Shown here: positions 57,001 to 64,000 of the stretch, piece by piece | How positions within the stretch are numbered: the first letter of the stretch is position 1 | Layout of the letters: each line of letters begins with the position of its first letter | Assembly: GCA_963995525.1 (NCBI GenBank) | Contig: OZ023205.1 | Location: 61,902,104-61,966,103, forward strand | Source of the DNA: Escarpia spicata | Taxonomy: Eukaryota > Annelida > Polychaeta > Sabellida > Siboglinidae | Direction: 5' to 3' | DNA length: 64,000 bases | The notes under the pieces: generated by a model | What the model saw: the letters and a program-made list of their open reading frames with translations, nothing else | The model's database searches: none | Told to the model about the DNA's origin: nothing | Made by a program: the position numbers and the translations under genes

Positions 57001-58500
57001 GGTAGCATCAGCGTCGAAGACATCGTATCCGGCTCTGCTCGCCTTCCATTCACGAGTAGGTCGGCCTGGTTATCAACACAAGCAGAATGCCCAGACTTGC
57101 GCCGCGTCCGTGCCCACTTGAAACAAGGCACTCGCCCATCAAAGAAACTAACCAACATCAAAGACGTTAAGCGATACCTAACTACCTCAACACTGGCTCG
57201 CGACGGCGTTGTTGTGGTCCGACAAGACGTGCCATTCGCACCATCCAGAGAACTAATTGTCGTACCTCGCCAGGTACTGGATGGTCTACTCACTGCGATA
57301 CATCTGAAGTTGAGTCATCCATCCAAAAATCAACTAAAAGTCGTAGTGCGTCGCAGTTTCTTCGCGCTAGATTTGGACAGCACAATCGAGCGCGTAACCG
57401 ACATGTGCCATGTGTGTGCATCGCTGAAAAAGGTCCCTACAATGCTCACTGAGCAGACCTCAACTGACGCACCCGACGCCGTTGGGATCTCGTTTGCAGC
57501 CGACGTGATCAAACGCAATCGTCAACTAATCTTCGTCGTACGCGAAACCGTGACTAGCTACACGTCTACGTGTGTTATAGAGAACGAACGTCACGACGCC
57601 TTGCGTGACAGTCTCGCCCGTCTTTGCATGGAACTTCGCCCCATTGACGGACCATCAGCTGTCGTTCGGGTGGATCCCGCACCCGGATTCATCGCTCTCG
57701 TAGATGACCCAACACTACAACGATTGGGCATCAGTATCGAAATCGGTCGAATCAAAAACGCCAACAAAAATCCGGTGGCAGAGAAGGCAGTGGCGGAAGT
57801 GGAGGACGAAATACTCCGACAAGAGCCAGGCGGCGGCACTGTGTCCCCACTACTGTTAGCAGTCGCTACCTCGCGGCTCAACTCGCGAATCCGCAGCCGA
57901 GGCCTTTCGGCACGAGAAATGTGGTTCCAGAGAGATCAGTTCACTAATGCGCAGCTACCTATCGCTGACCGCATTCTCATCACGGAACAACAACAGTCGC
58001 GGGAACGGAACCACCCTCACAGTGAACTCGCGAAAGCCCCCCGTGGTAGAGAAGCTTCTACACACACAATCCACGTTGGTGACTTGGTATACATAACATC
58101 CGATCGCAACAAGTCATCAGCGAGGGACAGATATTTAGTCACCTCCGTCGAAGACCGCTGGTGTTTCATTCGAAAATTCAGCGGCCACCAGCTTCGTGCA
58201 TCATCATACAAGGTGAAACTCTCGGAGTGCTACTTAGTCCCCAATTCCAGACCAACTACCGTAGCCCCACCGCCCCATCACGACACTGGCAGTGATATCG
58301 AGTCCGATGAAGACGCCCCGGTGGTCTCGTTCGACGAGGCCCCTCAGACTCCGCTGACGATCGCTACTCCGCTGGAGGTACCCGTCCTACCAACTCCAAC
58401 TGACGAAGTCGTAGCTGAAATCGACACACCGGCCGACACTCCACGACCTGTCCGCAGACGTATCAAGCCCAAGTACTTACAAGACTATGTCACTTCATAA
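54031..58500 (+). CDS. gag C-terminus plus pol polyprotein
   Basis: Open for about 1490 codons (first ATG at 54148, 1450 codons). Counting from that ATG: gag zinc finger at 125-143 as C-x2-C-x9-H-x4-C; protease LTLDTGAETN at about 210-219; RT motif A VVSDLTSAFYQIPL near 585-598; RT motif C reads LADDLY near 652-657 in place of the usual Y-x-DD; RNase H VTDGSVTQRG near 802; integrase zinc region (H-L-K-L-S-H and C-H-V-C) near 1050-1090; catalytic Asp, Asp, Glu near 1119, 1176 and 1212. The C-terminus ends IKPKYLQDYVTS. All catalytic residues looked for are present, so the enzymes may be functional. Its codon use and GC (about 53%) differ clearly from the AT-rich flanks. Confidence 0.92.
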   Translation, partial: SIWQAIRLHFGFQSSGAHFLDFAEIKLEADESHEDLFQRLMAFVEDNLLAVGGGISHHLELPSSNEDISPSLENMIVLQWLKLIHHELPRLVKQRYGTELRSRTLASLKPEISQALTSLLDELTAISEIKVMRQSTTNQRSGSSQSRRYQRSASNPTTRRAKQCPLCKQAGRASYEHYLSECRFLPENDRLYLSKARNIIGVDCDDGSDDEQSAGDGDCTGDVSTVACRVNTKQSPFFKSFYRHHPLRLTLDTGAETNMIREAVAKSIGAKIGKSSQLARQADGVTPLNVIGETHMTLSRDGTDLQLDALVVADLDVDVLAGTPFMSTNDVSVRPARHEITIGETTVTQYGLQTSGNEQYHTVRRAHAYVLHAPSPSTTVWPGEFVELQLPTALDDQTLAVEPRSSPHNEGWPKPGIIEAVGNKIRLVNTLPRPLKLSRHEHFCQVRHTVASPTCDTESEPAVKTRNIAHTTDLFSEAIELDCDKQLPESMRGQFRSLHQQHDSVFNPSIVGYNGHAGPFTAVVNMGPVLPPQRKGRCPQYAREKLTELQEKFDELEAVGVFQRPEDAGISVEYLNPSFLVRKPNGGSRLVTAFSDVGRYSKPQPSLMPDVDSTLRQIACWKYIVVSDLTSAFYQIPLAKESMKFCGVATPFRGVRVYTRCAMGMPGSETALEELMCRVLGDLLQDGVVAKLADDLYCGGNSPEELLDNWGRVLDALDLCDLRLSAKKTRVCPTSTTILGWVWSQGTIRASPHRITTLSSCVPPQTVLGLRSFVGAFKVLGRVIPQSSKVLAPLESHIAGKKSQEPISWSENLHEAFCTAQKALSTNRSITLPRPDDQLWIVTDGSVTQRGIGATLYVSRNGQTLLAGFFSAKLKKHQVTWLPCEIEALGIAAAVKHFSPYIIQSKSKPCLLTDSKPCVQAIDKLCRGEFSSSPRVTSFLTIVSRYQVTLRHLSGAANVPSDFASRNAPECMEPRCQICAFISRIEESVVGSISVEDIVSGSARLPFTSRSAWLSTQAECPDLRRVRAHLKQGTRPSKKLTNIKDVKRYLTTSTLARDGVVVVRQDVPFAPSRELIVVPRQVLDGLLTAIHLKLSHPSKNQLKVVVRRSFFALDLDSTIERVTDMCHVCASLKKVPTMLTEQTSTDAPDAVGISFAADVIKRNRQLIFVVRETVTSYTSTCVIENERHDALRDSLARLCMELRPIDGPSAVVRVDPAPGFIALVDDPTLQRLGISIEIGRIKNANKNPVAEKAVAEVEDEILRQEPGGGTVSPLLLAVATSRLNSRIRSRGLSAREMWFQRDQFTNAQLPIADRILITEQQQSRERNHPHSELAKAPRGREASTHTIHVGDLVYITSDRNKSSARDRYLVTSVEDRWCFIRKFSGHQLRASSYKVKLSECYLVPNSRPTTVAPPPHHDTGSDIESDEDAPVVSFDEAPQTPLTIATPLEVPVLPTPTDEVVAEIDTPADTPRPVRRRIKPKYLQDYVTS

Positions 58501-58589
58501 ACAGTTTGTGTGTTAATTGTTGCATCTTTACATTGTGTTTAATTGTTTATCACAAAATTAATAGTCAGTTGACTTACTATAATTTGCTT

Positions 58590-58621
58590 AGAATAGAAGA
58601 GGACTTAAAGGAAAGTGGTCG
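58590..58621 (+). promoter_or_regulatory. Polypurine tract before 3' LTR
   Basis: AGAAGAGGACTTAAAGGAAAGTGG lies just upstream of the 3' LTR, as needed for plus-strand priming. The last bases before the LTR (TCG) are not purine-rich. Confidence 0.6.
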
Positions 58622-58780
58622 CGCCAGTCTATCGTCATATCCATATATGTAGATCTGTGGGATTGCGGCTCACGCGAGTCACGTTACTGGTCTCGCCCTC
58701 CGGCATGTTTACGCGCACTGTTTGATGCGTTAATAAATGTTCTTTGCTGTTCGTTGATGTACTAGTTGTCTATACTGGCG
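58622..58780 (+). repeat. 3' LTR, 159 bp
   Basis: 158 of 159 bases identical to the 5' LTR. It is followed by CTTAACC, whose first three bases match the CTT before the 5' LTR. Confidence 0.93.
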
Positions 58781-59446
58781 CTTAACCACCAAAAAAGTCC
58801 TAAAAAATCCTAGCCCGGGAATACCATCGAAAAACAAAGTGGCCGCCAAAAGCATAATTATTATTGCTCACAATTATGATTCTAAGTGAGGTAGATTCAT
58901 GATTTAAAGTTTCTAATGTTTTCGACATCTCAGAATCCAATATATACAATATAAATGTCGTTTGAATATACTGTGAAGGTCAATGGTTAAAGTCAGTCAT
59001 TCAATGCTGTATGATGCTGCAAAAACACAAATACTGATTTCACATTTTCCATTATCCACTGTATCTTTAGCGACTACATGTCTGCCACATATGATGTGGT
59101 AATTAAAGAAACATGTACATTCATACGTTATGTAGTGAGATGTGAACAGACTGGATTCACACCAACGCCACCGTCACTATCCACAGGATAACCAGGAGAT
59201 TCCTAGTCCTATTTAATACGGCAGATAACTGCATTATTTTGACGAATCGTGCACTTTTTGATAAAAACACGAAACTTGACACGTAGTGAGAAGTTATTCA
59301 AATAAAAATATTTAGACCCAGGGGCATTTTTGAATGTGCCCTGGACGCCATTGGCAGCCATTTTTTAAATGCCCGCCAAAACAAAAATATTTAGACCCAG
59401 GGATATGAGAACTTGGTTTTCACGTCCACCATTTTTAACACACCTA

Positions 59447-59505
59447 TATTTTGACCCAACAGTATTGCTCTAGGTGGTGTAGTTCATAAAATATAGGGAC
59501 AACCG
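59447..59505. repeat. Left arm of 59-bp inverted repeat
   Basis: Contains CTCTAGGTGGTGTAGTTCAT and ends AGGGACAACCG. It pairs with 59703-59761 over 59 bp with about five mismatches, leaving a 197-bp loop. Confidence 0.88.
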
Positions 59506-59702
59506 TGCCCTGGACGCCATTGGCAGCCATTTTAAAAATGCCCGCCAAAACTAATAAACCTCATATCTTGAGAACTGTGTTACATGCAGCCGTCATCTTG
59601 TGCTCAAAATACAGGTTTTCGGGGGTACCGATTTCAGATAATTTACTTTGACCTTGACCGACCATTCACATCCGTCATGTTTTAAGATGGCGGCCATCGA
59701 CC

Positions 59703-59761
59703 CGGTTGTCCCTATGTCTTATGAACTACACCACCTAGAGCCATACTATTAGGTCAAAATA
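59703..59761. repeat. Right arm of 59-bp inverted repeat
   Basis: Begins CGGTTGTCCCT and contains ATGAACTACACCACCTAGAG, the reverse complement of the left arm's centre. Confidence 0.88.
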
Positions 59762-60274
59762 AAGGTGTGTGGACAGCGATTTTAATTTGTTCAAATATTT
59801 TGCATTTGACCGTCGTTGACATTAATATCTGCAATTTTTTTTAAATGGTGGCCGTCAAAACCAATTGTTACATGCCTTTAGAACTACATCATATGCAGCT
59901 GTTATTTTTTGTGTCAAACTATAGGTATTGAGGGGTAACAATTTCATATATGCTACTGTCCGATTTATATGTCAGGCATTTAAAAAACTTATATCTCAAG
60001 AACAACGTCTCATAGTGCATTCATGTTGGAGTCAAAATATATGTATTCGGACAGCGATCTCAAATGTCTCCAACATGTTTTATTTGACCTTCGCTAACAT
60101 TAGCATAGTCCATTTAAAATGTTATGTCCGTCAAAACCAATGTTTCCATATCTTAAGAAATACGTCACACATAACATTAACGTTGATGCCAATTTTCTAG
60201 CCACATACGTGTGGCTGATACACAGTTCTGAGTTGAACATAAGAAGAATGCAGGTCTGATGGATAATGATCTAA

Positions 60275-62650
60275 AATATTAATAATAATAAGATAACTTC
60301 TATTGCGCCTAAATCCTTGGAAACTAGAGGCGCATCAAAACAAAAGGATTGGTCAATCTCAAAATCCATAAGTAGTATTCCAGGTGTCAACAGATGGGTC
60401 AAGGCGCTAGGGAGCTACGGTGGATAAGCAAAGTTGTAAAGATAAGTTTTTAAATGACGATGGAATTTTTAAATATTTTCAACTGATCTAATACTAAGAG
60501 GGAGCATATTCCAAAGAGTTGGTGCAGCAACAGAAAAAGCCCTAGTTCCAATGTTAGTGTTGACTCTAGGAACAAAAAGTAGGTCAGAACTAGATGATCG
60601 AAGCTGGATAGGTTTTCTTACATGAGTAAGCAATGAATGCAAATAAGATGATTGCTTATTGGACAGTGCCTGGTATGTAATGGTGCAGAGCTTAAATATT
60701 ATAAGATATTGTAAAGGAAGCCAATGCAAAGACTTCAAAAGTGGTACAGAGCGAGGAAAACGAGGAGATCTTGTAATTACTCTTGCTAGACAATTTTGGA
60801 CACGCTGAGGTTTTGTGATATCCTTGCTAGCATTATTATAAAGGAGGGAATTACAATAGTCAAGTCTGCTGCTAACAAGCGCTGTTTCAATAGTTTTAGC
60901 AACAAAAAATGACCTATACCGACAAATACGGTGAAGATCACGAATATGATAAAAACAGCAGCGACATGTTTGAGATATGTGTTGTCGGAAATTGAAGTTA
61001 CTATCAAAGATCACTCCTAGATTCCGCACCGAGGTTGAGGGCGTGATATACTAATTCAAAATATGCGTAGGGAAAAAACCATCCAGTTTGCTATGCTGCA
61101 TTGGAGTACCAATAATGATCAATTCAGCTTTATTTGCATTTAATTTCAACTTGCTCTCAGTCATCCAGAGGAATATATCTTGAAGGCAATCACTAAGTTG
61201 GTTAAGGGAGCGATTTGTATCCGGAGTAGCCAACGAAATATAGATCTGAGTATCATCAGCATAAAGATGATGATCCAAGTTATGTCTTTGTATAACAGAG
61301 CTTAGTGGCGTGGTGTAAAGAGTAAAAAGCAAAGGCCCAAGAACAGAACCCTGGGGAACACCAAATAAATTAAGCCGGCAGTGCAGCTGAAAAGCAGTTC
61401 CCAATCTTTATAGTTTTGTATCTATCAGATAGATATGAAGAAAACCAGCTTAGAGCTGTGCCAGATATGCCGTACCACTTTAATTAGCGTTTAATGAGAA
61501 TGTTGTGATCAATCGTGTCAAAAGCGGCAGAGAGGTCCAGTAAGGTAAACAGTCACTTATTATTAATGTTCAAGTTAATGTCATTATGAACCTTTAAGAG
61601 GGCAGTCTATGTGGATGAAACTGGCTATATGCCGATTGTGACACATCAGTTAAGACATTTGTGCTAATGTGAGACCTTAGACGACTTTCTACAACCTTTT
61701 CAAGTATTTTGGAAATAAAGCTGAGGTTAGAAATATGTCTATAACTGTTTAGGTCTTGTTTAGGCAGAGATGACTTCTTAAGAAGCGGCGTGACATGGGC
61801 GTATTTGAAATCATCAGGAAAACAGCCAGAGCAAAGTGATGCATTTATAATATTTGTTATAGGTCCAATTAGTGTATCGAGACATGCTTTTAGCAGTATT
61901 GTTGGAAATGGATCAAGTGCACAAGATTTATTTGGGGAGGACATAATTATTTTCCTAACTTCATCAACTGTTGCAGGTTCAAATGATACAAGTAGAGAAT
62001 TTACTTGTGGAAAGTCCACACTGACATTACTTAAATTGTTACGTGGGAAAGCAGAACGAATAATACTGATTTTATTCTTAAAGTGACTAGAGAACGAATC
62101 ACTTAGAGACTTAATTGACACATGATCAGGTAGCGATGGAGTAGGCCGTCTGTGTAGAATGTTATTGATGCAGTTCCATCACTGACGCGGGTTGTTAGAC
62201 TTATTTATGACCATATTTGTATAATAATCTGATTTAGCTTTGGCCATTTGTCTGTTACAGAGGTAGCATTGCTTAGAATAGCGCGAACTGTCTAATGGCG
62301 AGCGCGATTTGCGCCATACACGCTCTAAATAACGACGATGCCTTTTAGATATAGTATAATTTCGGAAGTTATCCATGGAGCCGATGGTCTTTCTGACACA
62401 CATTTGGATTTTATAGGTGCATGTTTGTTAAGTAATGCATTGAATACTTGACAATACTATATCAGTCAGATAGATGTTTTTTTTATCTGTAATAAGGTCG
62501 GATATAAGGATATCAGCCATTAAAGCTGTAATGTCAACCCTATGAATTGCTCTGTAAGACACATTGTGTTTCGACTCTAATGGGGTTGTAGAAACGTTAA
62601 CATTAGCAATGACAGTATGGTGGTCTGATAACCCATCTGAAACAAAATAG
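60275..62650 (-). pseudogene. CR1/L2-type LINE, 5'-truncated and frameshifted
   Basis: On the minus strand: end of the endonuclease (SDHHTV motif near 62600), linker SAKSDYY-like at about 62215, RT fingers (KSCALDPFPTILLKACLDTL; FKYAHVTPLLKKSSL), motif [16 protein letters not shown], motif [14 protein letters not shown], then NLGVIFDSNFNFRQHIS and the tail [20 protein letters not shown]. Frame breaks lie near 62150, 61400-61600 and 61030-61050, so it is inactive. The 3' end has a short (TTA)n tract at about 60281-60291, as in the tail copy at 4065. Confidence 0.9.
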
Positions 62651-63045
62651 GAAGGCCAGTTTTCTCTCAGTGAATGTCATGCCTCCGTGATCACATAAGT
62701 AACATGAGTGACCTGTATCAAATGCCTATACCAAGCAACAATTTAATTAAGCACAGCTGTGATAACAGTTTTCATTGACAGAATTAAATGCTATAAGTAT
62801 TTGAAAAGTACTTGATTTTTCAAATACTTTTAAAATGTATTTAAATGCAAATAGTTTTGGCTCCAAATTTTCAAATGCAAATACTGGATCAGTCGCATTT
62901 AAATGCATTTGCATTTGACCCCATGTCTGTTTGCCATGCTGTATATGACTTCAGCATGTTTATTCTAGTATTAAGAACAATATAGGACCGAGCCCTGGTG
63001 GTATGGAAAATGTTCATGCTACTTAAGTTAAAACTACTTTACACG
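62651..63045. other. No gene seen
   Basis: AT-rich sequence with runs of AAATGCAAAT- and ATTTAAATGC-type words (62820-62920) between the LINE and the 69-bp array. Confidence 0.5.
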
Positions 63046-63049
63046 ACTT

Positions 63050-64000
63050 CTTCGCTGTAGGATGTGTAAGCAGTAATATTCCCACACGCATACTGAACCA
63101 GTCCAGATTGACATGACTGTCGGCTGTAGGATGTGTAAGCAGTAATATTCCCACACGCATACTGAACCAGTCCAGATTGACATGACTGTCGGCTGTAGGA
63201 TGTGTCAGCAGTAATATTCCCACACGCATACTGAACCAGTCCAGATTGACATGACTGTCGGCTGTAGGTTGTGTCAGCAGTAATATTCCCACACGCATAC
63301 TGAACCAGTCCAGATTGACATGACTGTCGGCTGTAGGATGTGTAAGCAGTAATATTCCCACACGCATACTGAACCAGTCCAGATTGACATGACTGTCGGC
63401 TGTAGGATGTGTCAGCAGTAATATTCCCACACGCATACTGAACCAGTCCAGATTTACATGACTGTCGGCTGTAGGTTGTGTCAGCAGTAATATTCCCACA
63501 CGCATACTGAACCAGTCCAGATTCACATGACTGTCGGCTGTAGGTTGTGTAAGCAGTAATATTCCCACACGCATACTGAACCAGTCCAGATTGACATGAC
63601 TGTCGGCTGTAGGATGTGTCAGCAGTAATATTCCCACACGCATACTGAACCAGTCCAGATTTACATGACTGTCGGCTGTAGGTTGTGTCAGCAGTAATAT
63701 TCCCACACGCATACTGAACCAGTCCAGATTGACATGACTGTCGGCTGTAGGATGTGTAAGCAGTAATATTCCCACACGCATACTGAACCAGTCCAGATTG
63801 ACATGACTGTCGGCTGTAGGATGTGTAAGCAGTAATATTCCCACACGCATACTGAACCAGTCCAGATTGACATGACTGTCGGCTGTAGGATGTGTCAGCA
63901 GTAATATTCCCACACGCATACTGAACCAGTCCAGATTTACATGACTGTCGGCTGTAGGTTGTGTCAGCAGTAATATTCCCACACGCATACTGAACCAGTC
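63050..64000. repeat. 69-bp minisatellite, about 14 copies, continuing past the window
   Basis: The unit contains TGACTGTCGGCTGTAGGATG, then CAGTAATATTCCCACACGCA and TACTGAACCAGTCCAGATT. Variants are AAG or CAG after TGT, GAT or GTT after TAG, and GACA, TACA or CACA at the end. The minus strand stays open through all copies (23-residue repeat starting MRVGILLLTHPTADSHVNLD), because 69 is a multiple of three and the unit lacks a stop. I find no splice sites or start context to support a gene. Confidence 0.95.

Larger units (their letters stand above)
53394..58780 (+). mobile_element. Young LTR retrotransposon (Ty3/gypsy-like order), 5.4 kb
   Basis: Two direct 159-bp LTRs bracket gag and pol in the order gag, protease, RT, RNase H, integrase, which is the Ty3/gypsy and not the Ty1/copia order. 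The LTRs differ at one base (A at 53531, G at 58759), so insertion is recent. The LTRs begin CGCCAGT and end ACTGGCG, not TG...CA. The only matching flank is CTT on both sides, a possible 3-bp target duplication, shorter than usual. One frameshift in gag is the only coding break I see. Confidence 0.93.
58781..60274. repeat. Diverged ~150-bp modules with an inverted repeat
   Basis: Non-coding DNA in which phrases recur: CCATTGGCAGCCATTTT with AAATGCCCGCCAAAAC (59346 and 59516); GGACAGCGATTTTAATTTG versus GGACAGCGATCTCAAATG; TCAAAATA with a following GGT or TAT; GACCTTCGCTAACATT-type ends. Arms at 59447-59505 and 59703-59761 are inverted. No open frame of note. Confidence 0.7.

Noticed and set aside
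63050..64000. CRISPR-like array
   Set aside because: Units are contiguous tandem repeats without unique spacers, in an animal genome with spliced genes.

Overview
The window looks like nuclear DNA of an invertebrate animal. It has spliced genes with GT/AG introns, several non-LTR and LTR retrotransposons, a hAT-type DNA transposon, tRNA-derived SINE heads, and very abundant minisatellites and microsatellites. The gene content (MIB/HERC2 proteins, an SLC7 amino-acid transporter) and the retroelement types fit a marine invertebrate such as a mollusc or a lancelet. I cannot place the species from sequence alone, and nothing looks bacterial or organellar.

Region 1 (about 2.4-15.4 kb, minus strand) holds the most interesting gene. 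Eleven exons with consensus splice sites and compatible phases join into 623 codons without a stop. The protein runs MIB/HERC2 domain, reduced ZZ-type zinc finger, second MIB/HERC2 domain, two Mind-bomb-type beta/SH3-like blocks, a Ser/Thr-rich linker, then the N-terminal half of a protein kinase (glycine loop, VAIK lysine, HRDIK catalytic loop). Where a Mind bomb protein would have ankyrin repeats and RING fingers, this one has a kinase. The activation-loop exon and everything after it are not visible left of 2459, and the start codon is not in the first exon found. The introns are full of minisatellites, several of them ending within about 40-110 bp of a splice acceptor.

Region 2 (15.4-34.2 kb) is mostly mobile DNA. 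A hAT element with an exact 8-bp target duplication spans 18885-29812 and carries nested LINE debris, a palindromic ACCGTAA-rich block, an inverted pair of 15-bp motifs and two exon-like segments. Fragments of at least two more LINEs follow at 31.3-34.2 kb, one of them ending in a (GAGT)n tract.

Region 3 (37.1-52.2 kb, plus strand) carries exons of an SLC7-family (heteromeric amino-acid transporter light-chain type) gene. Seven exons are recognisable, but the first transmembrane helix is largely missing, about 130 residues (roughly TM6-TM9) are absent between neighbouring exons, one acceptor is missing and one exon has a frameshift. It is either a pseudogene or a damaged or misassembled locus. 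A decayed Ty3/gypsy element (43.9-48.6 kb, minus strand), itself interrupted by other insertions, lies in one of its introns.

Region 4 (53.4-58.8 kb) is a young LTR retrotransposon. Its two 159-bp LTRs differ at one base, and it has a primer-binding-site-like sequence, a gag start, and a 1450-codon open frame covering the end of gag, protease, reverse transcriptase, RNase H and integrase. A single frameshift inside gag is the only break seen.

Region 5 (58.8-64 kb) contains diverged ~150-bp repeat modules with a 59-bp inverted repeat, a 5'-truncated CR1/L2-type LINE (60.3-62.65 kb, with a related 3' tail at 4.1-4.4 kb), and a 69-bp minisatellite that runs off the window end.
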